This document shows positions 45,295 to 54,477 of a DNA stretch of 64,000 nucleotides, one piece after another. The first letter of the stretch is position 1. Every line of letters starts with the position of its first letter. The notes under the pieces are model-generated. The model was not told the DNA's origin. It did not search any database and worked only from the letters and a program-made list of their open reading frames with translations. The DNA comes from Hydractinia symbiolongicarpus (taxonomy: Eukaryota; Cnidaria; Hydrozoa; Anthoathecata; Hydractiniidae): contig NC_079881.1 of the NCBI RefSeq assembly GCF_029227915.1, positions 20,807,501 through 20,871,500 on the forward strand. The letters are read 5' to 3'. The translations under genes were made by a program, and so were the position numbers.

Positions 45295-47149
45295 TTAAAC
45301 GAACCTTATCTCTTCGATCATTTGTTCAATTACAAAATGCCCTTTAAGAAGGTCAGAATAAACTAGCCAAGGAAAGCTTTCAAACCAAGCATACTTAAAC
45401 TTTCTGTTTGTTTTGATGTCTTTCTCGAAGTTATTTTGTGTTATATCTCTATCTATGAGTACCACAGGTACTTCTGTATCCATTTCTAAGGCTGTTGGTG
45501 TATATGTAATAGCCATTTCTGAAGATATTGATCGACATGGTGATGACTGCATCGATACAGAAGAAGTTATAGCATTAAAGGTCACTATAAAAAAAAGATG
45601 TATCTAGAAATACATATTTATAGAAAACCCAGTAGGAACCTAGTAAAAACAATCATGAGCAATAAAAAAAATCAGGTCTGTATTTAAAAAATATGTTGAA
45701 CGTAACCAGACCAACGCATGTCTTTATTTTCCTTAAGATCTATCTCTGTGGATTTAGATGAAATTGCAGAGTTTGAAGATAATAATTGACTTGGTGGAGA
45801 TTGCATTGATATGTCATCAGAAGAATTGAGGGTATCACAGATCTCTATGAAGATTTTGACAATACAAAACGATTGATACATTAAAAATGACTTTTTACAC
45901 AAACTCAGATAATAATAAAAAAGTCTGAAAATAATGTGGATAAAAGATTATGCTCACCCATGTTTCTACCTTGCTTGAAGTATGCATTGATTTTCGAACC
46001 AGGAAGTTTGTTCAGTACACGTGGTGTTGAAATTGTATTGCCTTTTTTTAGTATTGTTATCACATTACTTCTTGGAATTTTACAGGTTCCTATCTCCATC
46101 ACTGGACAAAAATGATTTGGTCGATCAAAAACTTTCGACTTGGTTCCCATCAATACATTGCGCCCTCCTTTTTTAAACCATAAAACCTTCACAGGTACAC
46201 CAGCAACACCTCTCCTGGGTTCAACAATTGTGTTGAATAAATTTTCCATTCGTTTATCTCCAAAGCTTTGATAGGTAATTTCAATAGGATGCTACAAAAC
46301 TAAAAATATAGAGAATATATTTATATATATATATATAGAGTGACACAAATTTTAAAGGTATTGCCTGCATCACATATGATTTACTCCCCGTCAGGAATCG
46401 AACCTGAACTATTTACGAAATTGTATCATAAATATCATACCATTTGATCACAGGAGTTTAGACATTTAGTAAAAAAAAATCAAATGTGCATATTCCATGA
46501 AAAACTCATCATACCTCAATAACATTGCAAATTGATAAAACGCACATAAAGGATGACCAAATGAAGGATTTTGAAACATGCTTTGCTTCCTCAATTATGG
46601 CCAGTTTTCTTGACTTTGTCTTTGTGTACACGTCACAACCAACATCCGATAAACATTGCACAAAAATGTTGTTAGGAGATTGTTGGAGCATTAGATGTTC
46701 AGCATAATATGTTGCATTTTGATACATTTCCAAAGAGGTCAAAATTCTCAAAATTGAAGCTAGGGTTTCATCACCGATCAGCAACACGGAAATAGATCTG
46801 TAAAGACAGTTACCATCTCCACTGACACTGATGGGCATAACAAGAAAAAAATTCATCAGATCGGAAGGCAGTTATAAAATAAAAAATATTAGTAAGATTA
46901 CCAGATTAAAACTTTAATGATAGGCTTATGAAAAAAGCATAAACTAATGTAGGTATACCTGACTGTCCTCAATGTTGAAAATGAAGCAGCACTTTTTCTA
47001 GCCATATTGTTATGTATAACGTATGCAAAGTCGTCTTGGCGGAGAACACCACGATGACTTGGTTTGAAAATTGATGGATACGTTTTCCATCCTTCATACA
47101 ACTTTTGTTTCCATTCATCATGCTGGCTCAATATTTTATGAAAATCCAT
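45295..47149 (-). CDS. OTU-like / vertnin-like protein, five exons, carried by the TIR transposon
   Basis: Exons read downwards: 47149-46959, 46827-46515, 46291-45958, 45844-45707, 45584-45295. All four introns (107-223 nt) are GT-AG, phases match, and the sum is 1266 nt, exactly 422 codons including TAA. A TAG lies directly before the ATG, fixing the start. Residues 64-76 read SVSGDGNCLYRSI, the DGNC motif of OTU-type cysteine proteases and their vertnin-like relatives. Exon 3 has a conserved-looking KVLWFKKGGRNVLMG and PNHFCPVMEIG. The C-terminus (NRKFKYAWFESFPWLVYS) resembles the start of the TTF-type zinc finger that opens many hAT transposases, but it stops there. So this may be a transposon protein that lost its transposase, or cargo. 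No break is seen. Confidence 0.65.
46380..46462 (-). tRNA. tRNA-like sequence, degenerate
   Basis: On the - strand: CTCCTGTGATCAAATGGTAT ... TTCAGGTTCGATTCCTGACGGGGAG. The T arm is perfect (TCAGG, loop TTCGATT, CCTGA) and box A (TGATCAAATGG) is recognisable, but the acceptor stem closes only partly (5 of 7) and the anticodon arm lacks T33. It sits inside intron 2 of the OTU-like gene. More likely a tRNA pseudogene or SINE head than a working tRNA. Confidence 0.35.
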
Positions 47150-48051
47150 CTACTAGTGTATCCTTCCTATTATGTATAAAATAACAAATGAAGAACCATA
47201 TGAACACTTGAGAATATTTTTGAGTGTATGTTACCTCAACTATTCATTTGATGTATTTATTTGTGTGGTGGGGAGGTTTGAGTATAACAATAACACAAGA
47301 CAAAGCAGTAGCTACACAAACTTATTTTTTCACAAAATATAGCACCAGAAATTTCATACAGAACAGAACCAGTGGGAAAACTTAGTTTACACACATATTC
47401 TCAACTAGTGGCGTTGTGAATAATAAATAAGTATGTCATTCACTAGAGATATTTTTGCCGAGAGGAACCTAGCCTAGGTAACCTAGAATAATCTTCCCGA
47501 GTCAAAAACTAAATCTGATATTTTAGGTCACGGAACTACATACAACTACACACTGGGTACTTAAAATTCATAAGAAATAGTGAAAAAGACATCCAGAAAC
47601 CTCAAAGTACCACAGTACCTCCGTCCATCTTCGGTTGATTGCTTATATACACGAACAAAGTGGACTTATGTTTGCATTAATATTGTTAAGGTTGAGAAAT
47701 TCTGTCTACCTTGACTTTTTTTTGCTTATTTGCTTATACGCGATAGCAAAGTAGTTTTTCATCCCCGCATTCTCTCCATGCAAAAAAGCAAGTATATCAA
47801 CTTTGATACGCTTACTTGCTTATTATTTAATAAGCGAGAAAGCAAAGTTGCTTTTCGTTTCGCTTCCTCAGAGTACTATCTATCTACTTTGTTTAGGAAA
47901 CTGAATAAGCGCAATAAGCAAAAACACAACTTTCTTACCAGACTTCCTAAATAATGCAAGGAAAACTACACACGAAACGCGCGCGGGCTTTTTCTCTACG
48001 TTTTTGAAAGTAAGCGCGCGCTTATCTTGCTTATACCTCCATCCGACCCTG
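47150..48051. other. Upstream and subterminal part of the TIR transposon
   Basis: No frame of interest. Contains repeated TTGCTTAT/AATAAGC motifs at about 47724, 47816, 47828, 47906 and 48026, and an inverted pair GCAAGTA ... TACTTGC (47788-47818). It should contain the promoter of the OTU-like gene. Confidence 0.5.
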
Positions 48052-48060
48052 AATGTCAAG

Positions 48061-50456
48061 AAGCATGCGGAGAAAGACAAGTGGTTGAAATTCTACGATG
48101 GTCAGTGCCAGTTCAAGGTCCCTTTCATGCTGTATGCGGATTTTGAGAGCAGCTTGAAGCCTGTAGATCAACGGTACAAAGACAAAATGAACCAGCTGCA
48201 GACTGATAGGAAGGGTAAGGCCTCATACACGGAGAAGCTCAGCACTCACGTTCCCTCAGGGTGGTGCTTTTATAGCAAGTTGGCTTATGGAGACGTTCCT
48301 GATCCGCTGAAAGTTTATCGTGGAGAAAGATGTGTAGAGAGGTTTGTAGATGATCTGAAGAAAGAGGTAAAACAGCTGTATGAGCTCTATCCGCAGCAAC
48401 CTATGACAGAGTTGACAGATATCTTGAAAAGAGAGTACCAAGCGGCAGAAAGTTGTCACATTTGCATAAAAGCGTTTGGTGACCTAGAGAACCGTAAAAT
48501 TAGAGATTACTGCCAATATACAGGGCCCTATCGAGGTACAGCGCACGATCTCTGTAATTTGAAGTGCAAGATACCAAACTTTGTCCCGATCGCTTTCCAT
48601 AACCTGAGCGGGTACGATGCACACTTGTTCATCAAGGAGCTTGGCAAAAAGTTCAACAAAGACAACATCAGCGTCATCGCAGAGAACAAAGAGAAGTACA
48701 TCAGCTGCAAGGTGTCAATCCCAGTCAAGCTTACAGGTGTGACGGATAAGAATGGCAAGCCTGTGTACAAGAATGTCGAGCTCAGGTTCATCGATAGCTG
48801 TAGGTTCATGGCATCGAGTTTGGATAATCTGTCAAGTAACGTGAGTGACGAGCAGTGTAAGAATCTTCGTCAGGTTTACCAAGACGAGGAGCACTTCAAG
48901 CTTTTTCAAACGGAAAGGTGTGTATCCGTACGAGTACATTAACAGTTGGCAGAAATTTGAAGAGACGGCGCTTCCACCTAAAGAGGTCTTCTATAGCAAG
49001 TTGAACATGAAAGGAATTACCGACGAAGACTACGAGCATGCACAGAAAGTGTGGGAAAGAATCACACCTGAGGATAATGAAAAGTAACTCTGGGAGACTA
49101 TCACGATGTGTACTTGACGAATGACGTCTTGCTGCTTGCAGATGTGTTTGAGACCTTTCACAAGACGTGCTTAGAACACTACAAGTTGGGTCCTGCACAC
49201 TTTTACACAGTTTCCGGGTTAACCTGGAATGCAGCCCTTAAGGAAACTGGAATTCAGCTGGAGTTGCTGACAGATATTGACATGCTCTTAATGTTTGAGC
49301 AGGGTAGTAGAGGAGGTATCACTCAGGCTGTGAAGCGCTACGCAAAGGCTAACAGTCGCTACATGCCTGACTATAAGCTTGAGGAAACCAGCACCTTCCT
49401 CCAGTACTTGGACGCCAGCAACTTGTACGGCTGGGCGATGGTGCAGAAGCTGCCAACACACGGTTTCAGATGGATCAACCAAGTTGACAAGTTTACACCT
49501 GAGTTTATCGATAAAATGGTGAAGAAAGACCACAAGGGGTACAGTTTGGAAGTTGACGTTGAGTACCCGCAGGAGTTGCACAAGAGCCACAATGACTTGC
49601 CATTTTTGCCAGAGAGCATGAAGATCGGGAAAGTTGAAAAGCTGGTACCAAATCTCAAAAAGAAGAAAAGATAGGTGGTTCACATCAGAACACTGAACCA
49701 GGCTCTCAAGCATGGCCTTGTGTTGAAGAAAGTGCACCGACCCATCAAGTTTGAACAGAGTGTCTGACTCCGGCCCTACATCATGATGAACACAGAGTTC
49801 CGTACAGCGGCGAAAAACGAGTTCGAGAGAGACTTTTTCAAGCTGATGAACAACAGCGTGTTCGGCAAAACGATGGAGAACCTCAGAAACCATAGAGACA
49901 TGAAACTGGTGACAGATGAACAACAGTACACAAAGTACGTGATAAAGCCTATTTTCAAGGACAGCGTGCACTTTAGCGAAAATCTCACAGGTGTTGGAAT
50001 GGGGAAGACTGCGATCACGATGAACAAGCCCATGTATCTTGGGCAAGCCATTTTAGACCTGAGTAAGATGATAATGCTATGATGAACAACGGCCACTACC
50101 ATTGGCCAAGAACAAGAAGGTCATTGGCTTGATGAAAGACGAGCTTGGCGGTAAGATTATGACCGAGTTTATAGCGCTGAGGGCAAAAATGTACACGTAC
50201 CGCAAGCTTGAGAGAATGAAGACAAGCGCTGCAAGGGTACCAAGAAGTGTGTAATGACACAAACGTTGACTTTTGAGGACTAAAAGGAGTGATTGTTCAG
50301 CGGCAAAACGATCTACAGAGAGCAGATGTAGTTGAAGCACAAGAAGCAAGGGGTTTTTACAGTCACCAAGACTAAGATTGCCCTCAACAGAGACGAAAAA
50401 AGCGCATTATCACGGAAGACGGGATATCGACGCTTACTAGAGGGTTCCTCCAATAA
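48061..50456 (+). pseudogene. Family B DNA polymerase fragment, element 2, left copy
   Basis: Starts in the exonuclease (MLYADFESSL) and includes HNLSGYDAHLFIKEL, VYPYEYINSWQKF, DVLLLADVFETF, motif A (DASNLYGWAM) and motif B (NNSVFGKTMEN). Breaks: frameshifts near 48905 and 49083, in-frame TAG at 49672-49674, in-frame TGA at 49765-49767, and a deletion near 50080 that removes motif C (the YxDTDS catalytic segment) and about 60 residues. The end ISTLTRG lies near 50430. The same breaks are present in the right copy. Dead. Confidence 0.85.
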
Positions 50457-50524
50457 ATGGTTCAGTTTCAAAAAAGCTGTCCAAAGTTTTGTAAAGGTAT
50501 CACTTTAAAAAACAACAAAACAAC

Positions 50525-50656
50525 ATGGAAGAGGCCAAGAAATGTACAGCCTGTAATCACTCTTTACCACTAGACAACTTTAAAGTGAGCCATCGATGGA
50601 CAACTGACAAAAATGTGCATCAATTGCCTCGATAGTAAAAAAGCGTCAGTAGAACG
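50525..50656 (+). pseudogene. 5' part of the zinc-binding gene, left copy
   Basis: Starts MEEAKKCTACNHSLPLDNFK, then shifts frame near 50610 and ends at the arm boundary near 50656. Only the first Cys pairs are present; the fuller copy is 54146-54477 on the - strand. Confidence 0.6.
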
Positions 50657-50883
50657 CTTGGAGGTAAGACATTTTTGGGGATCACACAACCCTCTGCCAA
50701 AATGGACATGAAAGATGTCATGTAGATGACGGCATACTTTGCTTCAGGTCGGGCCAGCCGTGAGATGGCCGTCTCCAAGGGGTGGATTCCCACTAGTATT
50801 GTACCGAAAAAGTAAACAGCGAAATTTGTGTCTACCGCCACTAAGGTTAACACAAAAGGCCCTGAATAAATAATTCTAGACAT
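50620..50883 (-). CDS. Small hydrophobic frame next to the ATPase remnant
   Basis: 87 codons with a strongly hydrophobic N-terminal half (IYSGPFVLTLVAVDTNFAVY, FFGTILVG), then a charged turn (ARPEAKYAV) and GCVIPKN. The layout faintly resembles the 75-aa membrane protein of element 1 (helix, then ...KIIPETI near the end). The C-terminal end crosses the inverted-repeat boundary, so the original 3' end is gone. It is divergent from the ATPase. Weak call. Confidence 0.3.
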   Translation of the reverse strand: MSRIIYSGPFVLTLVAVDTNFAVYFFGTILVGIHPLETAISRLARPEAKYAVIYMTSFMSILAEGCVIPKNVLPPSVLLTLFYYRGN

Positions 50884-50887
50884 CGTA

Positions 50888-51469
50888 AAAGATCCACAGA
50901 CAGCAATTTTTACTAGCTCGACAAGCTGCAGGGAAACGCAGCGTGTCCTGGATTTGCTTGAGAACGAGTATAGGCAGCACTACTACAACATAGTGATACT
51001 CTGTCCTACAATACAGTGGAATAGCACCTACCTTGAAAGAGCCTCACTTTGGAAAGATGACTATGTCTTTCTGATAGGCCCCAAGGATCAGCTCTTCGAA
51101 TGGATAGGAAAATTGTCGTCGTTGCTAGCAGGCGAAGAAACATTGTTCATCATAGATGATATGATCGCTGACGAGAGTCTCGACAAAAAGCGTCGTTCCT
51201 TACTTGAGCTTGCGATCTCGGGAAGGCATCGGGAGCTTAGCCTTTGGCTGTTGACACAGAGTTACACAGCCCTGCCGAAGAATTTGCGGCGCCAAAAGAA
51301 ACAGCTTTTCATGTGGTACCCACACGAGCGCACGGACATGAGGATGATCGATGAAGAGACGAATATGATCAGCGATTGGGAAACTATCAAATCTCAGCTA
51401 AAGAAGTCTAAACATGCGTGTCTGTATGTGAGACTGGAGCATCCCAGAGGTTATACGATTCTCGTCTGA
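50888..51469 (+). pseudogene. A32-type packaging ATPase remnant, element 2
   Basis: From 50888 the frame reads KDPQTAIFTSSTSCRETQRV, where element 1 has the P-loop; no ATG is in frame upstream and the glycines and lysine of Walker A are gone (SSTSCRET). The rest is well kept: LFIIDDMIADESLDKKRRSL (Walker B with the acidic pair) and GRHRELSLWLLTQSYTALPK. It ends EHPRGYTILV at 51469. So the C-terminal 170 codons stay open while the start and P-loop have decayed. Confidence 0.75.
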
Positions 51470-51875
51470 TCAGACACACACAAGGGTATTGTCTGACGAG
51501 TTCTGTCCCAACAACCTGGTTGGACTTATTCCAAAACTGCAAGATGAAAAATAGTACCATTGAGACTAAAATAAATCGTCTTTTGAGATCCCTTGCAGCC
51601 CGTTTTAAACAAACGCGCTAGCAGCTCAGGAATAACAACGGCAATCCCACGATATCTTCATCTCTCTCGAGGGACTCAAGTGGATGGAAAGCAATACAAG
51701 AGACCCCGATATTCGAGGTAGACTGCGAGCACTTATAGATGCATAGAGCACGACGGCTTCGTACCATTAGATGGTGCCCTGAGTAGAAGGTAAGTACTAA
51801 GGTGAACCTGTGGCTCACCTTAGCTGTCCGCAAAATCACAAGCCTACATGTCAGTCCTGATTCCCATGGCCCCGG
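51470..51875. other. Intergenic segment of element 2
   Basis: No gene seen. Contains a 9-bp hairpin, CTAAGGTGA (51797-51805) with TCACCTTAG (51815-51823). Confidence 0.5.
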
Positions 51876-52512
51876 TTGGACTCCTTCAAGAAAGAAATGT
51901 CTCTTACCCTTTTTAATGTTATACCTGCTGGAGCCATCAAGACAATGTTCGATGAGCACTCGGAACGAGTGATTTTAAGCGTGCTGATATCGGGAGGATT
52001 TTGGGGATTGAAAGAGTTGGAGAACCATATCGAGATATCACGACCATTTCACGTCATGAAATAGGTGGTTTTACTAAACTACTTGGCAAGGCGAAAAATC
52101 CGCATGATGTCTTCGTGACATTGGACGGTGCTCTCGAGATCGTGCGTCGTTCTAGAAAGCCCAAACCCGTTGAGCTTATGGGATGGTTAACGAAAAAAGG
52201 TGTTGTAAAACTGCAGAATGAGGTTAGGGAGAAGAGTCAAGCCATCAAATCAATGGAAACATCCATTGACTTCCTTGAGGATGATCTCGAAGAGAGAGAT
52301 AAACGCTAATGGTGTTGGAGGATGAAGTTGAGGAAAAGGATAGACAGCTCGAGGCACGGAGTTTGGAAAATGCAAGGCTCAGAGAACGCTACGTACCACA
52401 TGCCCAAGATCCAGGGAAGGACCATACGATTATGATCTATCGGAAACATACGACGGCTGACGAGGATAAATACCATCATCTTCCATACTACTGTGCCCGT
52501 CCTCTTCAATAG
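51876..52512 (+). pseudogene. BRO-like protein with coiled coil, frameshifted
   Basis: Three frames continue each other (shifts near 52015-52030 and 52309). The first part contains FDEHSERVILSVLISGGFWG, the second HDVFVTLDGALEIVRRSRKP followed by a Trp-Leu segment, reminiscent of the end of a BRO-N/MSV199-type domain, then a coiled coil (KSMETSIDFLEDDLEERDKR; EDEVEEKDRQLEARSLENAR) and a C-terminal part (HTIMIYRKHTTADEDKYHHL). BRO-type proteins are DNA-binding proteins of large DNA viruses and related elements. The domain call rests on general pattern only. Confidence 0.45.
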
Positions 52513-52530
52513 ATTTAAAGAGGACGGGCA
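52494..52530 (+). terminator. Perfect 13-bp hairpin spanning the BRO-like stop codon
   Basis: TGCCCGTCCTCTT (52494-52506), 11-nt loop containing the TAG stop (52510-52512), AAGAGGACGGGCA (52518-52530). Very stable. A second hairpin TTTTGTGG/CCACAAAA (52623-52630, 52641-52648) follows. Confidence 0.65.
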
Positions 52531-52718
52531 TGTAGAGCGCACTTCAAGCTGATCGACCTTACTCGAGATGACTAATACGACTTAGGTGTACCAGCACTAG
52601 AAGACTAGGAGGCGTAAGCATGTTTTGTGGTCTATTGAAGCCACAAAAACACGCATGATAATGCTGCTTGACCACCACAAAAAAGTGAAAAAACTGACTG
52701 AGATATAAAAACAAAAAT

Positions 52719-53003
52719 ATGGAAGAGTACGTACAGCAGCAACAACACCAATTTAGAAATATTTACAACATCAATGTACCCGTACTACGATGTTGTATCA
52801 CGGCGGCGTCTACTACAGGGTATTGCCCGAAGTGTTTGGAAAATTTTAGATTTCGAATGGGGGAGTACTATGAAGGGTTTGAGTATCCAGTGGATGCTGA
52901 GCTTCTAGACAGAGTAGCATCAGGCGAAAAGGCATGGGCAATATTCGAAAGACGTGATATTGACCTGTGGCTAGAGTATGATATAGAAAGGCGGGGCTGC
53001 TGA
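52719..53003 (+). CDS. Unrecognised 94-codon frame of element 2
   Basis: ATG after an A-rich stretch (AAAACAAAAATATGG). Gln-rich start (YVQQQQHQFRN), four cysteines including CPKC, an acidic end. It overlaps the convergent 142-aa gene by 136 nt; one of the two ends is probably a run-through after stop loss. No family recognised. Confidence 0.4.
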   Translation: MEEYVQQQQHQFRNIYNINVPVLRCCITAASTTGYCPKCLENFRFRMGEYYEGFEYPVDAELLDRVASGEKAWAIFERRDIDLWLEYDIERRGC

Positions 53004-53296
53004 GTCGCAGAGCGATCTCCAATTTCAACAGGCTGCTCTTTTCCAACCTGCTGCTTATGGAAGATATAGACCCCAACTGCCGCCACGCAAGCAAGTACAA
53101 CAAGACCTCCAGCGCTATAGAGATATACGTCGTTTGATTGTACGTAACTGACCCCAGAAGAGGTTTTGGCTGTAGATTGTACTGTACTCTCTTGTTGTTT
53201 CAGTTCTTCCTTCCTCTTCTTCATCAGTGCCGCCAACTTGAGACCCTGCCTTACTGGTCTCGTGAGGACTTTCTCTTCATGTGTATGTTCACTCAT
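52868..53296 (-). CDS. Small membrane-anchored protein of element 2, 142 aa
   Basis: Layout matches the 129-aa protein of element 1: acidic start (MSEHTHEEKV), basic helix (RQGLKLAALMKKRKEELKQQ), Ser/Thr/Gln linker, one transmembrane helix (LYSAGGLVVLACVAAVGVYIF, residues about 59-79) and a polar tail, here longer and Ser-rich. The ATG directly follows the stop of the upstream frame (TAAATG). Likely orthologous; function unknown. Confidence 0.55.
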   Translation of the reverse strand: MSEHTHEEKVLTRPVRQGLKLAALMKKRKEELKQQESTVQSTAKTSSGVSYVQSNDVYLYSAGGLVVLACVAAVGVYIFHKQQVGKEQPVEIGDRSATQQPRLSISYSSHRSISRLSNIAHAFSPDATLSRSSASTGYSNPS

Positions 53297-53485
53297 TTAT
53301 TTTAACTCTTTTTCATTTCGATCGTGCTCTTGCTGAGCCGCTAGGCGATCGTGTTCCTTTTTCACGGAAAACGGAGTGTTATTAATCGTATGCGCAGCGA
53401 CTAACAGTGGCGCTAGAAATTTCCCGAAAGTTGAGTACACGAAGACTCTCAAATGACTACAGACTCTTTGATGATTAGTCTTCAT
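53297..53485 (-). CDS. Small hydrophobic/charged protein of element 2, 62 aa
   Basis: One hydrophobic stretch (VFVYSTFGKFLAPLLVAAHT) followed by a charged helix (KKEHDRLAAQQEHDRNEKEL). This resembles, loosely, the start of the 145-aa protein of element 1. The ATG overlaps the end of the upstream gene by 11 nt, and the stop abuts the next ATG, so it is part of a packed cluster. Confidence 0.4.
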   Translation of the reverse strand: MKTNHQRVCSHLRVFVYSTFGKFLAPLLVAAHTINNTPFSVKKEHDRLAAQQEHDRNEKELK

Positions 53486-54123
53486 CGATATCTTGCCTTA
53501 GAGTCTCAGCACTATCTAGCTGCACCACATTCCCCACGGCCTTGGAGTACATGCTAATGGCGTGTGAAGACAGTGCCTTGGCGGTCTTTTCCCCTTTCTC
53601 GTGGATCTCACGTTGAACAAATTCCGTATACGCTTTCTCGAACAACTCATCTTACGCCTTGTCAACAAAGCCTTCTGTACATTTTTTTCGGCAAGAGATG
53701 CCCCTTGCATTTCCGTATAGCATCTTTCAAAGCTTGACGTTTGTCGATAGGTTTTTCGCGATGCTCAAAGGCTTCTACTGGTGTGCTAGCGCAGTCTGCG
53801 ACTACATCTACTTCATCAAATATTTCTGAGATTGCAGACATCTTTATTAGAAGCTTTCTATAACGACAAAAGCAGAGCACGATCAAGACGTACGGAAGAA
53901 TTATCGCAATATACGAAAACGAATTCCACCATTTTTTGGAATTTTGTTTGAGCAACCGCGCTATTAAATCTTTTCCACTACTCGGAGATATATCGATGAC
54001 CTTTCGTTTAGTTTTCCTTAATCCACAAAGGCTGCATGTTGGTATAGTGCAGTCTTGCAATTTGCACTTCCTCACTAGGATATTCTCTATTCTCCCCGCA
54101 TTATATCGGTATCTAGTGGTCAA
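53475..54123 (-). pseudogene. Homologue of the 213-aa membrane protein, frameshifted
   Basis: From ATG 54123: an N-terminal part with two Cys pairs (CKLQDC; CSLC), a transmembrane helix (SFSYIAIILPYVLIVLCFCR), then RKLLIKMSAISEIFDE and LLPKKMYRR. The main frame stops near 53662, but the frame continues in another phase from about 53655 to a TAA at 53475-53477, with DELFEKAYTEFV and SSHAISMYSKAVGNVV, which matches the helical part of the element 1 protein. So one frameshift breaks the gene. The Cys-rich N-terminus is absent from the element 1 version. Order with the two following genes parallels element 1. Confidence 0.55.
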
Positions 54124-54145
54124 ACTCCCACTGATCTCTATTCCC

Positions 54146-54477
54146 CTAGTTCATCCCGCCTCTAAATTGCGTCTGAATGTGTTTCATCAACGTTACAATA
54201 TTGGATCCTAGGTACTCCGTAGAGGCTATCTCTGTATCATACCTTAAAGCATCGCGTATTCTCATTAGAATTAGCTGATAAAGATACCTAGGGCGATCGC
54301 ATACGGAGCAGTGGTTTTTTTGCTTACCATGTAGGCATTTGTTACGTTGTACTGACGCTTTTTTACTATCGAGGCAATTGATGCACATTTTTTATCAGTT
54401 GTCCATCGATGGCTCACTTTAAAGTTGTCTAGTGGTAAAGAGTGATTACAGGCTGTACATTTCTTGGCCTCTTCCAT
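54146..54477 (-). pseudogene. Small Cys-rich zinc-binding protein, frameshifted
   Basis: From ATG 54477: KKCTACNHSLPLDNFKVSHR, then after a frameshift near 54388 CINCLDSKKASVQRNKCLHG, KNHCSVCDRPRYL and a helical tail. Three Cys pairs (CTAC, CINC, CSVC) plus CLHGKQKNHC suggest two zinc ribbons, a layout seen in HNH/endonuclease VII-like and other small DNA-binding proteins of Polinton-like elements. No catalytic residues can be assigned. Its 5' 130 bp lie in the inverted repeat; the rest is unique. Confidence 0.5.

Larger units (their letters stand above)
45165..48051. mobile_element. 2.9-kb TIR transposon carrying an OTU-like gene
   Basis: The left end CAGGGTCGGATCCAGGATTT and the right end (inverse CAGGGTCGGATGGAGG) share an 11-bp inverted terminus. 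It is flanked by AATGT on both sides (45160-45164 and 48052-48056), and removing it rejoins GGTGAGGTAAATGT with CAAG, as found uninterrupted in the other polymerase copy near 56940-56957. The CAGGG...GGATCC start resembles hAT-type ends, but hAT elements make 8-bp duplications; a 5-bp (or 3-bp) one leaves the superfamily open. Its right third (47700-48050) repeats TTGCTTAT/ATAAGCAA motifs, as in subterminal transposase-binding sites. No complete transposase is present. Confidence 0.75.
48052..50656 (+). repeat. Left arm of a 2.6-kb near-identical inverted repeat
   Basis: Coordinates in this arm and in 54345-56950 add to 105002 with no length change from 48256 to 50590, and all translated frames agree, including their breaks. 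Differences cluster at the outer end (48105-48220) and a one-base indel lies near 50610. Before the TIR transposon inserted, the arm continued about 14 bp further left (45151-45164). It covers the 3' two thirds of the element 2 polymerase and the beginning of a zinc-binding gene. Confidence 0.9.

Noticed and set aside
47700-48050. Repeated TTGCTTAT/ATAAGCAA motifs considered as a CRISPR-like array
   Set aside because: Spacing is irregular, units are short and the host is eukaryotic; better explained as subterminal transposon motifs.
49288-50046. 252-codon frame on the - strand (and its mirror at 54956-55714)
   Set aside because: It is the exact antisense of the polymerase pseudogene in both arms; its composition follows from the sense codons and it has no domain.
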